From: Prosthecobacter debontii
GTDB lineage: Bacteria > Verrucomicrobiota > Verrucomicrobiia > Verrucomicrobiales > Verrucomicrobiaceae
Direction of reading: 5' to 3'
Assembly: GCA_945869675.1 (NCBI GenBank)
Contig: CAMBPS010000003.1
Span: forward strand, 1 to 64,000
DNA: 64,000 bases
Shown in pieces: positions 23,113 to 33,024 of the stretch (the stretch's first letter is position 1; every line of letters starts with the position of its first letter). The notes beneath the pieces were generated by a model. That model was given only the letters and a program-made list of their open reading frames with translations. It searched no databases and was not told the origin of the DNA. The translations under genes were made by a program, and so were the position numbers.

Positions 23113-26079
23113 ATGCGCCTCTTTTGTTTTATTAGCTTCTTCACAACATCCGCTTTCTCCGTCGATTTTGTCCGCGATGTGCGTCCCATTTTCGAGAGGC
23201 ACTGCTATGAATGCCACGGAGCCGCAAAGCAGAAGAACGACTATCGACTCGACATCAAGACCGTTGCGCTGACGGGTGGCCAAGATCACGCACCGAATAT
23301 CATCGCTGGAAAGAGTGCCGAGAGTCCGCTGTTCCGTTTCGTGAGCGGTGCAGATAAAAAAAACTCGATGCCGCCGAAAACCAAACTCAGCAGCACGGAG
23401 ATTGATCTGCTCAAGCGTTGGATCGACGAAGGAGCTGTGTGGCCGGAGGGGGTTGATATCGCTCAAGTGGAAGACCGCCTCGACTGGTGGAGTTTTAAGC
23501 CGCTTCAGGTGCAGGTGGCTGCAATAAATATTGATTCGTATATTCACGCGAAGCTTGCGGAAAAAGGGATGAAGCCAGCGTCACAAGCAGATACGCGCAC
23601 CTTGATCCGACGTCTTTACTTCGACCTCACCGGACTGCCTCCGACGCCGGAAGAAATCACGAAATACAGTGCGTTGCCCTATGACAAACTGGTGGACGAC
23701 CTGCTGGCGTCACCGCGTTACGGCGAGCGCTGGGCACGCCACTGGCTCGACCTCGTTCACTACGGAGAAACCCATGGCTATGACAAAGACAAGCCACGTT
23801 TAAATGCTTGGCCTTATCGCGACTACGTCATCCGCGCATTTAACAACGATAAACCCTACACTCGTTTTATTGAAGAGCAGATCGCTGGTGACGTGCTTTA
23901 TCCGGGCACCACCGATGGCATCACAGCGCTTGGATTCATCTCGGCAGGGCCGTGGGACTACATTGGACATGCGGAAGTGCCGGAAACCAAACTGGATGGC
24001 AAAATCGCTCGCCATCTGGATCGCGATGACATGGTTCAAAATACCATCGGCACTTTTTGCTCACTCACGGTTCAGTGTGCGCAGTGCCATTATCACAAGT
24101 TCGATCCCATCTCACAAGAAGACTACTACTCGCTGCAGGCAGTGTTTGCCGGTGTTGATCGCACTGACATCGACTATTATCCTGATGATACCTCGATGCA
24201 GAAGTTTGTGGTGCTGCAAAAGCAGAAGAAGCAGCTCACCGACGAGATCGTTGCGCTCGAAGACCCTTTGAAAAAAAAGGCAGGGGATGCCTATATCGCC
24301 CTCAGCAAGCGCATCGATGGCGCGGCTGAGAAGAACGCCAATCCAAATGCAAAACCTGACTTTGGTTATCACAGTTCTGTTTCACCGTCGCAGGATACAG
24401 TGAAGTGGGTGCAGGTCGATCTTGGTCAGTCTGTGCAGGTTGACCGCATTGTGCTGAAGCCCTGCTACGACGACTTCGGCAAGATCGGAGGTGGATTTGG
24501 TTTCCCCGTGCGTTTCAAAATTGAGGTGAGTGACGATCCCACGTTTACAACCAACGTCGCGCTTGTGTGGCGGAAGCATGATGCCACCTTCATAAACGAC
24601 TTCGCCAATCCTGGTCTGAAGCCCTTTGAAACCGGCACGGCAGGCGATGATGGCATCACGGGTCGCTACGTTCGAGTCACCGCCGTAAAGCTCGCGCGCC
24701 GCAGTAACGACTACATCTTCGCACTCGCCGAACTTGAGGTCTATGGACGTAAAGCCGGGCAGAATCTCGCCGCAGGTAGGTTTGTAACATCGCTCGACAG
24801 CATCGAGGCTTCTCCCCGCTGGCGAAGAGCTAATCTCACTGACGGCATCGCTCCTGAGAGTCGCAGCGATGAAGATAAAAAAAGGCTCATTCGTGAACGT
24901 GATGCCCTCATGCTAGCCCAGGGAAATGACACTACGAAAATCAAACTCCGCGCTTTACGTCAGCAACGCGATGCCTTGCCACCATTGCCTGCACCGCAGA
25001 AGGTCTATGCCGGAGCCGTCCTACATGGAAGCGGCTCATTCAAAGGAACGCATGGCACACCTCGCATCATTCACGTCCTCAAACGTGGCGACATGAAACA
25101 GCCCGCACAAGAGGTCAGCGCCAATAGCATCACCCAATTAAGCCAACGCTTTGGCCTGCCCTTTCAGGTCGAAGGAACAGAGGAATCCTATCGTCGCGCG
25201 GCTTTGGCTAAATGGATCACAGATAAAAACAATGCGCTGACCTGGCGTAGTATCGTCAACCGTATCTGGCAACACCACTTTGGTCGCGGCCTTGTGGATA
25301 CCGCCAACGACTTTGGCCGCATGGGTAGTCAGCCGAGCCATTCCGAGCTGTTGGATTGGCTCGCGCTAACCTTCCGTGATGATCTCAATGGCAGCTTGAA
25401 GAAACTGCATAAGCTCATCGTGATGAGTGAGACCTATCGGCAGACTAGCTCGGCATTCAAGAGTCGAAAATCTGGAGCAGCAGGGAAACTCGACTCTGGA
25501 CTGTTAAACGACACTTCGCTCGACGCCAATAACGTCTATCTATCCCATCAGAACCGCCGCAAGCTCGACGCTGAGAGCATCCGGGATGCGATCCTTGCTG
25601 TGAGCGGCAAACTTGATCTCACGATGGGTGGGCCGAGTTTTCAGGACTTCATCATTGAGAAGCCTCAGCACAGTCCACACTACGAGTATCAACTGCACGA
25701 CCCAGAAGACCCCAAGAGCCATCGCCGTAGCATCTATCGCTTCATCGTCCGCAGCCAGCAGCAGCCGTTCATGACTATCATGGATTGCGCTGATCCATCC
25801 ATGCGCGTGGACAAGCGCAACGAATCTCTAAGTCCTCTACAAGCGCTCGCCATGATGAACAATGGACTTACGGTGGCAATGGCAAAGCACTTCGCCGAAC
25901 GCGTCAGCAAAGAGGCTCATGGAACCGAGGCGCAAATCAGCCGCGCCTTAGCGCTAGCATTGTGTCGAATACCTCACTCGGATGAACTCGTGCCGCTGGT
26001 AGATTTCGCTAAACGCGAAGGACTCGAAAACGCCTGCCGCCTCATTTTAAATCTGAATGAGTTTAGCTTCATCGATTAA
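23113..26079 (+). CDS. PSD1 cytochrome: PSCyt1, DUF1549, discoidin-like, DUF1553
   Basis: A 988-residue exported protein. A short signal (1-16) leads into a PSCyt1 cytochrome domain with CYECH (31-35) and MPPKTKLSS. DUF1549 follows (about 135-345, [29 protein letters not shown], ending with a second CAQCHYHKFDPI). A discoidin-like insert lies around 410-550 (VKWVQVDLGQSVQVDRIVL). DUF1553 forms the C-terminal third (ALAKWITDKNNALTWR, NRIWQHHFGRGLVDTANDFG, RRKLDAESIRDAILAVSG, SLSPLQALAMMNN). The two heme motifs suggest electron transfer; the substrate is unknown. It pairs with the DUF1501 gene downstream, as usual for the family. Confidence 0.92.
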   Translation: MRLFCFISFFTTSAFSVDFVRDVRPIFERHCYECHGAAKQKNDYRLDIKTVALTGGQDHAPNIIAGKSAESPLFRFVSGADKKNSMPPKTKLSSTEIDLLKRWIDEGAVWPEGVDIAQVEDRLDWWSFKPLQVQVAAINIDSYIHAKLAEKGMKPASQADTRTLIRRLYFDLTGLPPTPEEITKYSALPYDKLVDDLLASPRYGERWARHWLDLVHYGETHGYDKDKPRLNAWPYRDYVIRAFNNDKPYTRFIEEQIAGDVLYPGTTDGITALGFISAGPWDYIGHAEVPETKLDGKIARHLDRDDMVQNTIGTFCSLTVQCAQCHYHKFDPISQEDYYSLQAVFAGVDRTDIDYYPDDTSMQKFVVLQKQKKQLTDEIVALEDPLKKKAGDAYIALSKRIDGAAEKNANPNAKPDFGYHSSVSPSQDTVKWVQVDLGQSVQVDRIVLKPCYDDFGKIGGGFGFPVRFKIEVSDDPTFTTNVALVWRKHDATFINDFANPGLKPFETGTAGDDGITGRYVRVTAVKLARRSNDYIFALAELEVYGRKAGQNLAAGRFVTSLDSIEASPRWRRANLTDGIAPESRSDEDKKRLIRERDALMLAQGNDTTKIKLRALRQQRDALPPLPAPQKVYAGAVLHGSGSFKGTHGTPRIIHVLKRGDMKQPAQEVSANSITQLSQRFGLPFQVEGTEESYRRAALAKWITDKNNALTWRSIVNRIWQHHFGRGLVDTANDFGRMGSQPSHSELLDWLALTFRDDLNGSLKKLHKLIVMSETYRQTSSAFKSRKSGAAGKLDSGLLNDTSLDANNVYLSHQNRRKLDAESIRDAILAVSGKLDLTMGGPSFQDFIIEKPQHSPHYEYQLHDPEDPKSHRRSIYRFIVRSQQQPFMTIMDCADPSMRVDKRNESLSPLQALAMMNNGLTVAMAKHFAERVSKEAHGTEAQISRALALALCRIPHSDELVPLVDFAKREGLENACRLILNLNEFSFID

Positions 26080-26199
26080 AATTGCCCCTGAGTTCAAACT
26101 TCAAACAACCTCTCAAAAGGCAGCAAATATTCAAAGTCATTTTCATTGGGGATCTAGAGATCTAATTCCCCGTCATTAAATAGCAGCACAAATTTTCTC

Positions 26200-27633
26200 A
26201 TGATTACTCGCCGCCAACTCCTCCAAACCGCTGGCCAAGGCTTTGGTGCCCTTGCGTTCGCTTCGCTAGAGGCCTCAGAGCAACAGCATCGCGCGCTAAC
26301 GGTCACTCCGAAGGCCAAGCGCGTCGTTCAACTCTTCATGGGGGGCGCCGCTAGTCACATTGATCTCTTCGATTTCAAACCCGCGCTCATCAAGCATCAC
26401 GGTGAGGCTGCCGATTTCGGGGAAAAGGTGGAGACTTTCCAAAACGGGCTCGGGCCGTGGAAGAAGCCCGTGTGGGATTTCAAGCCTTACGGCCAGAGTG
26501 GCAAGATGCTTAGCGAAGTCGTTGCCCCATTGGGTGCCTGTGTGGACGACATGGCCTTCGTTCATAACATGGTGGGAAAGACAGGCGTGCATTCACAGGG
26601 CACCTTGCTTCAGGCCACCGGCTTTAATTTGCCGGGCTTTCCAGGCATGGGCTGTTGGGTCAGTTACGGTCTCGGAACGCTTGGTGACAATCTGCCTACC
26701 TTTGTTGTTCTTCCAGATCATCGCGGTTTTGCCTCCAACGGTCCAAAGAACTGGGATAGCGCCTTTCTACCCTCGCAACATGCAGGCACTATCATCTATC
26801 CCGGTGCCGAGACGCCTATTAGCGATCTCTTTCCGCACAAATCAGGGCGCTACATCAAAGCCAGCACTGATCGTATTGGATTCGCTTTGCTCGAAGAACT
26901 GAATCGCAAACACCAGCATCAGCGAGAAGAGGACAGCCGACTCGACTCACGCATCAAAAGCTACGAACTCGCTGCCAAAATGCAGCTCGCAGCGCCGGAA
27001 GCACTCGACATCAGTCAAGAGTCTTCTGCCATGAAATCCCTGTATGGCATCCAGGAGCACCGCAAAGTCTGGCCCTCGGAAATCAATGCTGCCGAAGAAG
27101 CCGACTACATGGGCCGCAAGTGTCTTACCGCTCGCCGACTCCTAGAGCGCGGTGTTCGTTTCGTGCAAATCTGGAGCGGTAATGACAATGGATTCCCTCG
27201 TCGCAATTGGGATAGCCATGAAGATGTCGAGCGCGATCACGGCCCTCTGGCATGGGGTATGGCCAAAGCTGTTAGCGCCCTGATGATTGATCTCAAGCAA
27301 CGTGGTTTACTCGATGATACCCTCATTCTCTGGACCACCGAGTTTGGCCGCATGCCCAGCACCCAAGGCGGCAAAGGCCGCGACCACAACCCCTATGTCT
27401 TCACCAATTGGCTCAGTGGCGGTGGCATCAAAGGCGGCGTCACCTCAGGTGAAAGTGACCTGTGGGGCTACAAGCCACTCGACCGCGAAAATCCAACCAC
27501 CTGCTATGATATCCACGCCACGATGATGCACCTGCTGGGCATGGATCACGAAAAGCTGACCGTTCGCCACAACGGCATTGATCGCCGACTTACCGACGTG
27601 CACGGGCACATCATCAAAGAGCTGATTGCTTAA
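26200..27633 (+). CDS. DUF1501 protein (sulfatase/phosphatase-like fold, Tat-exported)
   Basis: A 477-residue DUF1501 protein with a Tat-type signal, MITRRQLLQTAGQGFGALAFA. Family segments: [95 protein letters not shown] and GRDHNPYVFTNWLSGGGIKGG. The fold is that of the alkaline-phosphatase/sulfatase clan, with conserved Asp and His residues in TEFGR and RDHN. No activity has been proved for most members. It is the partner of the PSD1 protein upstream (120-base gap) and is followed by an SGNH hydrolase. Confidence 0.92.
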   Translation: MITRRQLLQTAGQGFGALAFASLEASEQQHRALTVTPKAKRVVQLFMGGAASHIDLFDFKPALIKHHGEAADFGEKVETFQNGLGPWKKPVWDFKPYGQSGKMLSEVVAPLGACVDDMAFVHNMVGKTGVHSQGTLLQATGFNLPGFPGMGCWVSYGLGTLGDNLPTFVVLPDHRGFASNGPKNWDSAFLPSQHAGTIIYPGAETPISDLFPHKSGRYIKASTDRIGFALLEELNRKHQHQREEDSRLDSRIKSYELAAKMQLAAPEALDISQESSAMKSLYGIQEHRKVWPSEINAAEEADYMGRKCLTARRLLERGVRFVQIWSGNDNGFPRRNWDSHEDVERDHGPLAWGMAKAVSALMIDLKQRGLLDDTLILWTTEFGRMPSTQGGKGRDHNPYVFTNWLSGGGIKGGVTSGESDLWGYKPLDRENPTTCYDIHATMMHLLGMDHEKLTVRHNGIDRRLTDVHGHIIKELIA

Positions 27634-27673
27634 CTCCTATGTCGAGACATGCACCGCTGCTCCGTAACTTCTC

Positions 27674-28504
27674 ATGATGAAACACTCCATCCTACTTGCC
27701 ATCCTTCCTCTTGCCGCCTCCGCCCTCGATTACCCGCACATCAGCGCTGAGCCGCAAAAAACTGGCTGGCCTCTGATGGTCAACGAACGGGCTTATGTGG
27801 TCGATAAACCCGAATATGATCGTCGCCCCGGACGTGAGTCGAACAAGCATCTCCCACAGCTTTGGCCTCAAGTGCCGACAGCGGGCCATTTCGGCGGGGA
27901 TTCTTGGCTGAAGCTCCATGAGGCGCATGTGAAGACTGTTCAGGAAAATAAAGGACCCGTCGATGTGCTGCTCGTCGGTGATAGCATCACCATCCAGTGG
28001 GGTGAATCTTGGAAGAAACATTTCCCTGACCGCAAAGCCGTGAACATTGGCATCGGCGGCGACAAAACCCAAAACGTTCTCTGGCGTCTCGATCATGGTG
28101 GCGTCGAAGGATTGCAGCCGAAGGCCATCGTGCTCATGATCGGCAATAACAACATGTTCTTCACCCCCGAAACGGGCGTCGAAGCCGCTGCCAAAGGCAT
28201 CGAGATGTGCCTGAAGAACCTGCGCGAGAAGTTCCCCGCCGCCGTCATCATCGTGGCAAAGATTCTGCCAGCCCACACGCCCGGCAATCGCTTCTACGAG
28301 GATATCAAAAAGACCAACGCCGCTCTCGATCCGCTAAAACTCGATAACGATTCGAACGTGAAAGTTCTCGATCTCTGGTCCGACTTCACCAACGCAGATG
28401 GTACGATCAAAAAGGACCTTTTTACCCCGGATAACATCCATCTCTCACCCGCGGGCTATGCGGTGTATGCACAGCGATTAAAGCCGCTGTTAGAGGTGAA
28501 GTAG
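27674..28504 (+). CDS. secreted SGNH/GDSL hydrolase
   Basis: A 276-residue esterase/lipase-like protein with a signal peptide (1-17). The four SGNH blocks are present: VGDSIT with nucleophile S104, NIGIGGDKTQN (Gly), LMIGNNN (Asn), and DNIHLSPAGY with D253 and H256. Such enzymes often remove acetyl or other acyl groups from polysaccharides; the actual substrate is unknown. It lies 40 bases after the DUF1501 gene and is likely co-transcribed with the PSD1 module. A cloverleaf-like repeat starts 57 bases after its stop. Confidence 0.9.
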   Translation: MMKHSILLAILPLAASALDYPHISAEPQKTGWPLMVNERAYVVDKPEYDRRPGRESNKHLPQLWPQVPTAGHFGGDSWLKLHEAHVKTVQENKGPVDVLLVGDSITIQWGESWKKHFPDRKAVNIGIGGDKTQNVLWRLDHGGVEGLQPKAIVLMIGNNNMFFTPETGVEAAAKGIEMCLKNLREKFPAAVIIVAKILPAHTPGNRFYEDIKKTNAALDPLKLDNDSNVKVLDLWSDFTNADGTIKKDLFTPDNIHLSPAGYAVYAQRLKPLLEVK

Positions 28505-28560
28505 GTGACAACGAAAAAGAAATGGCTCACCTCAGCTCAGAAGTGCGCACTCTTGAACCC

Positions 28561-28720
28561 AGATCCGGGAATGGAAGATCGTTGAGTTGCGCTAGGGCTT
28601 GGTTTCACAAGGCTTCTTCGACTCGAAGCGGCTGTGTCTTGGGTGACACTGCCCGAGAGGCGAAAAGCCTTGTGAAATCAATGACGGATGCAAATCGGCA
28701 GTCAGCCATTTCTGAATCCA
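28561..28720 (+). repeat. 160-bp cloverleaf-like dispersed repeat, copy 1
   Basis: About 160 bases that recur in inverted orientation at 38545-38704 with roughly seven differences. Its core has a perfect 13-base stem, TTTCACAAGGCTT/AAGCCTTGTGAAA (28603-28615 with 28665-28677), enclosing three small hairpins: CTTCG/CGAAG (28616-28628), GTGTC/GACAC (28634-28649) and GCC/GGC (28651-28661). The outer ends carry AATGG/CCATT as imperfect terminal inverted repeats. It may be a mobile palindromic element or a structured RNA. An open frame crosses it, but only as a by-product of the repeat. Confidence 0.85.
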
Positions 28721-28759
28721 GGTTGAAGGCGGAATGATTCAGTCCCTGATCGAAAAGAT

Positions 28760-29233
28760 ATGTCACGCGTCAAAACAATCACTTTCTTCGCATTGATCGG
28801 CCCGGCTGTCGGAGCTGTGCCGTTCCTTATCACGATCCTCACTCTAGCTGCCTTCCATGGTGACGCCCAGGGAATCCTCATTGCGCTGGGTGCGTTGGTC
28901 GTGGCCTATACTTATGGTCTCATTCCAGCGGCGGTTTGCGGATTGCTGTTTTCATGGATCGTGGGCCGCCATCCGCATGTCGTCAATCGTGCTGCCTCCG
29001 TTGCGTGGGTGGGAGCTGTTGCTGGTTTTTTCTCGTCCCTGCCTCTGGCGGCTTGGGTTTTTCTCTTCACGGAGAAAGTCCTTGCTTACGATCACGCTCT
29101 TATGGCTCTGGCTTTCCTTGTCCCCAGCATTATTTCCGGGGCAGTCTGTGCGGTCTTGTGGAGTAAGCGGGCATCCACTCTGCCAAAGCATTCAAAGACG
29201 CGGAAAACCATGAACTCCACACCCGCGAACTGA
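28760..29233 (+). CDS. small integral membrane protein, about four spans
   Basis: I do not recognise the family. The 157-residue product has four hydrophobic segments (about 8-32, 40-66, 78-103 and 112-133), with a short basic C-terminal tail (KRASTLPKHSKTRK). No transporter or enzyme motif is evident. It lies between the cloverleaf-like repeat and another small membrane protein gene on the same strand, with 83 bases between them; the two could be co-expressed. Confidence 0.6.
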   Translation: MSRVKTITFFALIGPAVGAVPFLITILTLAAFHGDAQGILIALGALVVAYTYGLIPAAVCGLLFSWIVGRHPHVVNRAASVAWVGAVAGFFSSLPLAAWVFLFTEKVLAYDHALMALAFLVPSIISGAVCAVLWSKRASTLPKHSKTRKTMNSTPAN

Positions 29234-29316
29234 CGACAGCCAATCCATTTCAGTCCCTTTCGGCCTACATTCCTTTCTCCTTGCAATGGATGGGTGAAAC
29301 TGGAAATCTCTTCACA

Positions 29317-29628
29317 ATGACCAATTTTGACAGCGTATTATGGGGTTTTAACGCAGTGCTTCTAACTGGGGGACTGGTCGGTTACTTCAAAGCCGGGAGT
29401 CGGGTTTCGCTGCTTACGAGTTGCCTTATCGCGGCCGTTCTAGCGTTCGCCGCGTTGGGATTTTTTGGCGCAACCACTTCCCGCTCGGTCGCGAGATTCA
29501 TTGTCGGATGTCTCTTTTGCCTATTTGGCTACCGCTGGTGGGTGACTGGAAAGTTCATGCGCGGTGGCCTCATGGCCTTGATCGCGCTTGCGACCAGCGG
29601 CCTGCTGGCGGGATTTGACGATCATTAA
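29317..29628 (+). CDS. small membrane protein resembling the TMEM14 family
   Basis: A 103-residue protein with three or four membrane segments and the pattern GGLVGYFKAGSRVSLLTS followed by Gly/Ala-rich helices and FMRGGLMALIALATSG, which resembles the TMEM14/UPF0136 family. Start at MTNFDSVLWGF (29317) is preferred; two start codons upstream in frame (TTG 29281, ATG 29290) are less likely because the extra residues are polar. Function in bacteria is not established. Confidence 0.6.
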   Translation: MTNFDSVLWGFNAVLLTGGLVGYFKAGSRVSLLTSCLIAAVLAFAALGFFGATTSRSVARFIVGCLFCLFGYRWWVTGKFMRGGLMALIALATSGLLAGFDDH

Positions 29629-29654
29629 AACGGAAACTTTTATTTACGGTTTAC

Positions 29655-30011
29655 CGGACATCGCATGGCTTCTCGATCTCTTCCCTTACCTTCTGCGACT
29701 TCGCTGGACTTTCCGCGCCTGAGACGCTTGATGGCACAAGCTTTCTCTCACTCATCCAAGATCCCAAAGCCGAAGGTAAACCAGGTGCCTTCTGCCAATG
29801 GGTTAATGGTCGCACCGTCCGCACCCAACGCCGGCGTCTCACTGAACGCCGCGACGATTCTGCTGAACTCTGCGACCACAGCAATGCCCCCGCCGAGTAT
29901 CACAACCTCATTGGGTGCCCCGACTAAGCGCCATTGATCAAACGCCTGCATAGCATGTTGGACAAGGAGTTTGGGCCGATGGGAAAAGTGCCAATGGGTA
30001 AGGCGCGGTGA
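29655..30011 (+). pseudogene. sulfatase C-terminal remnant (iduronate-2-sulfatase-like)
   Basis: From 29685 one frame gives FCDFAGLSAPETLDGTSFL, QDPKAEGKPGAFCQW, ELCDHSNAPAEYHNLI, an in-frame TAA at 29925, then APLIKRLHSMLDKEFGP to a TGA at 30009-30011. This is the recognisable C-terminal third of a sulfatase (compare the usual DLFPTLCDLAGL and ELYDHxxDPxExxNL patterns). The preceding DLFP is in a different frame, so at least one frameshift and one nonsense change are present, and the catalytic N-terminal two thirds are gone. Bases 30012-30246, up to the next gene, show nothing further. Confidence 0.75.
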
Positions 30012-30246
30012 GTTGCTGCGCTTGTCGGCAACTAGGACAATTTAGAAAGAAAATGCGTTAAAAGCGGCGGGTTTGTCGAGATAACCTACGTTGTTACTCT
30101 CTATGTCTCCATTCGAAATTCATCTTCAACGTCGTTGCCTGTGTCTCTTGATGCCGCATGAAGAAGAGGGGCGCTCGCGGTTTGAAAGAGGCACGTCAAA
30201 ACGCTGAGACAGTCATCGCCTGAATCAATCAATAGCAATCCTTACG

Positions 30247-33024
30247 ATGAAATTAACGAGCTTACTCACTTACTTGTTCGTTGCTACGGCGGCCTTAGCC
30301 GCCCCCGTGGACTTTGTCCGCGATGTGCGCCCCATCTTCGAAAAGAACTGCTATGACTGCCACGGCGAAAAGAAGCAGAAAGGCGGCTTGCGTCTCGATA
30401 TGAAGACGGCGGCGCTGAAGGGCGGTGACAATGAGGGGCCGAACATCATTCCTGGAAAAGCCAAGGAGAGTTCGCTCATTCATCTCATCACTTCGACCGA
30501 TGAGGACGAGGTGATGCCACCCAAAGGCGAGCGACTTGCCGCAGCGCAGATCGCCACGCTCAGGGCATGGATCAATGAAGGTGCCATGTGGCCGGATGGC
30601 GTGGACGTGGTGAAGCTGAAGGACAAACGCGACCACTGGAGTTTCAAACCCATCAATGCGCCCACAGCTCGACCTACGATTGACTCCTTCATCGATACCA
30701 AACTCTTCGAACAAGGACTTCATCGTTCTCCGCCCGCTGATCCGGTTTCATGGTTGCGGCGAGTGACTTTCGATCTCACCGGTCTGCCGCCAGAGCTGGA
30801 GGATGTGGAGGCGTTTTTGAAGAAGCTTGACCACGCCGCTGTCGTGGAGCGGTTGCTCTCCTCTCCGCGTTATGGCGAACGCTGGGCGCAGCATTGGCTG
30901 GATGTCGTGCGTTTTGCGGACACGCATGGCTTTGAAGTGAATACGGAGCGCCCAAATGCGTGGCCGTATCGAGATTATGTCATTCGTGCCTTCAACAAGG
31001 ACACGCCATACGACCGATTCATCAAGGAGCAGATTGTCGGTGATACCTTGGGTGAAGACGCCGCCACAGGATTCCTCGTCACCGCTTCGGTGCTGCTGCC
31101 TGGGCAGATCGGCAAAGATGAGCCGTCGAAGAGGCTCGCCCGCCAGGATTCGCTTGATGAGATGGTGAATAACATCGGACAAACCTTCCTCGGCCTCAGC
31201 ATTGGCTGCGCACGCTGCCACGATCACAAGTTTGATCCGATCACCGCCAAGGATTACTACGCGATGCAAGCGTTCGTTGCGGGAGTCGAGTACGAGGATC
31301 GGGAACTCCGTACGCCGGAGGCAATCGCCGCTCGAGCGCGCGTGATTCAGATCAAAAATCAGGTAGCTGCACTCGACAAACAACTGTCGCGTTTTGTGCC
31401 ATTGGCAAAGTCCGGCGTGAAACGTTCGATGATCAACGCCCGCGAGAATGTTGATCGTTTTGCGCCGATGACCACCAAGCGTGTGCGCTTTAGCATTCGT
31501 GAAACGAACAATCTCGAGCCCTGTATTGATGAACTCGAGGTCTTTAGCACCGCAGGCGAAAACATCGCACTCAACGCTGCTGTGACCGTGTCTGGTGAAA
31601 ATGTGACTGCCGACCGCCACAAGATGCGCTTTGTGAACGACGGTAACTACGGCAACTCACGAAGCTGGATGTCGAACGAGACGGGCAAGGGCTGGGTGAT
31701 GATCGAGTTCGAACAGGAGAATGAGATCGACCGCATTATCTGGGGTCGCGATCGCCAAGGGAAGTTTAAGGACAGACTCGCCACGAGCTACGTCATCGAA
31801 ATCGCCGACGCCTCGGGCGCTTGGAAAATCGTTGCAGACTCCGATGACCGCGAGCGCTACGACGCGAGTAAGAGCCCTCAGCTTGGGTTTGTTACGAAAG
31901 GTCTTCTTCAAGACGAAGCCGCAGCAGCGGGGCAACTGCTCACTCAAAAGCGTGAGCTTGAAAGAGAAATAAGCAACCTTGATGCCGCGCAGAAAGTCTT
32001 CGCTGGCATCTTCCGCAAGCCCGACGAAATCCATCTGCTGAATCGCGGCGATCCCGAACAGCCGAAAGAGGAAGTCACACCTGCCGTGCTCAGCGCGCTT
32101 GGCAATGTGAAGCTGGACAAGCAAACGCCAGAGCAACAGCGGCGTGCCGTGCTTGCCGGCTGGATCGCCAGCCCACAGAACCCGCTCACGGCTCGTGTCA
32201 TGGTGAATCGCATCTGGCAGGGCCACTTTGGGACCGGGCTGGTGCAGACGCCTAGCGACTTCGGCAACAACGGCATCAAGCCCACGCATCCAGAGCTGCT
32301 CGACTGGCTTGCGACAGAGTTTATTCGCTCAGGTTGGAGCGTGAAGCACATGCACCGGCTCATCGTGCTGAGTGAGACGTATCGGCAGAGGAGTGATGGA
32401 GAGTTGGAGTCATGGAGTGTTGGAAATGGCCAGCCAGCTTTCCACTACTCCACCACTCCAGCCCCCCACGAGATCGACTCCGATGTGCGCCTTCTCTGGC
32501 GCTTTCCCTCACGCCGTCTCGAGGCAGAAGCCATTCGTGACTCCATGCTCGCCATCAGCGGCCAGCTCAATCTGAAAATGTATGGCCGCGGTTATGACCT
32601 CTTTGACAAACGCGGTGGTCTCGCCGGCTTCAATCCTGTCGAGACCTCCACACCCGAGAATCAGCGCCGCATGATTTATGCGCACAAAGTCCGTCGTGAA
32701 CCGGAGGCCGTCTTTGGAGCCTTTGATTGCCCCGATGCAGGTCAAAGCACCGCCTCTCGACGTGCCAGCACCACACCCATCCAGGCGCTGAATCTCTTCA
32801 ACAGCCGTTTCACACTCGATCAATCCACAGCTTTTGCCGTCCGCGTGAAGAAGGAATCGGGCGACGACATCGCCCAACAAATCCAACGCGCCTATCAACT
32901 GGTTCTCACTCGCGAACCTACCGCCGAAGAGCAGAATGACGCTATGCCCATCATCAAAAAGCATGGTCTCACCGTGCTCTGTCGCGCACTCTTCAACAGC
33001 AACGAGTTCCTCTTCCAGCCATGA
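30247..33024 (+). CDS. PSD1 cytochrome: PSCyt1, DUF1549, DUF1553
   Basis: A 925-residue exported protein, second of its kind in the window. Signal peptide 1-18, heme motif CYDCH (35-39), [13 protein letters not shown]1549 ([42 protein letters not shown]), a middle carbohydrate-binding-like region with an [11 protein letters not shown] segment, and DUF1553 ([48 protein letters not shown]). Within the linker after LSETYRQR, a 56-base TGGAGT inverted repeat (32405-32460) lies in frame and encodes [18 protein letters not shown]. The stop overlaps the next start by four bases (ATGA), coupling it to the DUF1501 gene. Confidence 0.93.
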   Translation: MKLTSLLTYLFVATAALAAPVDFVRDVRPIFEKNCYDCHGEKKQKGGLRLDMKTAALKGGDNEGPNIIPGKAKESSLIHLITSTDEDEVMPPKGERLAAAQIATLRAWINEGAMWPDGVDVVKLKDKRDHWSFKPINAPTARPTIDSFIDTKLFEQGLHRSPPADPVSWLRRVTFDLTGLPPELEDVEAFLKKLDHAAVVERLLSSPRYGERWAQHWLDVVRFADTHGFEVNTERPNAWPYRDYVIRAFNKDTPYDRFIKEQIVGDTLGEDAATGFLVTASVLLPGQIGKDEPSKRLARQDSLDEMVNNIGQTFLGLSIGCARCHDHKFDPITAKDYYAMQAFVAGVEYEDRELRTPEAIAARARVIQIKNQVAALDKQLSRFVPLAKSGVKRSMINARENVDRFAPMTTKRVRFSIRETNNLEPCIDELEVFSTAGENIALNAAVTVSGENVTADRHKMRFVNDGNYGNSRSWMSNETGKGWVMIEFEQENEIDRIIWGRDRQGKFKDRLATSYVIEIADASGAWKIVADSDDRERYDASKSPQLGFVTKGLLQDEAAAAGQLLTQKRELEREISNLDAAQKVFAGIFRKPDEIHLLNRGDPEQPKEEVTPAVLSALGNVKLDKQTPEQQRRAVLAGWIASPQNPLTARVMVNRIWQGHFGTGLVQTPSDFGNNGIKPTHPELLDWLATEFIRSGWSVKHMHRLIVLSETYRQRSDGELESWSVGNGQPAFHYSTTPAPHEIDSDVRLLWRFPSRRLEAEAIRDSMLAISGQLNLKMYGRGYDLFDKRGGLAGFNPVETSTPENQRRMIYAHKVRREPEAVFGAFDCPDAGQSTASRRASTTPIQALNLFNSRFTLDQSTAFAVRVKKESGDDIAQQIQRAYQLVLTREPTAEEQNDAMPIIKKHGLTVLCRALFNSNEFLFQP
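32405..32460. repeat. TGGAGT-type inverted repeat, site C, inside a coding region
   Basis: Arms 32405-32426 and 32439-32460 are 22 bases each and match at 18 positions when one is reversed and complemented, around a 12-base loop. It lies in frame within the PSD1 gene, in a linker between DUF1553 segments, and keeps the frame open. Confidence 0.85.

Noticed and set aside
28603-28677. Cloverleaf fold considered as a tRNA
   Set aside because: The closing stem is 13 bp, and the T-loop sequence, anticodon-arm spacing and CCA-proximal features of tRNA are missing.
28522-28737. 71-residue frame overlapping the 160-bp repeat, with a similar peptide on the minus strand at 38420-38683
   Set aside because: The similarity is explained by the DNA repeat; the ends differ, and strong hairpins run through it. 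No independent sign of translation.
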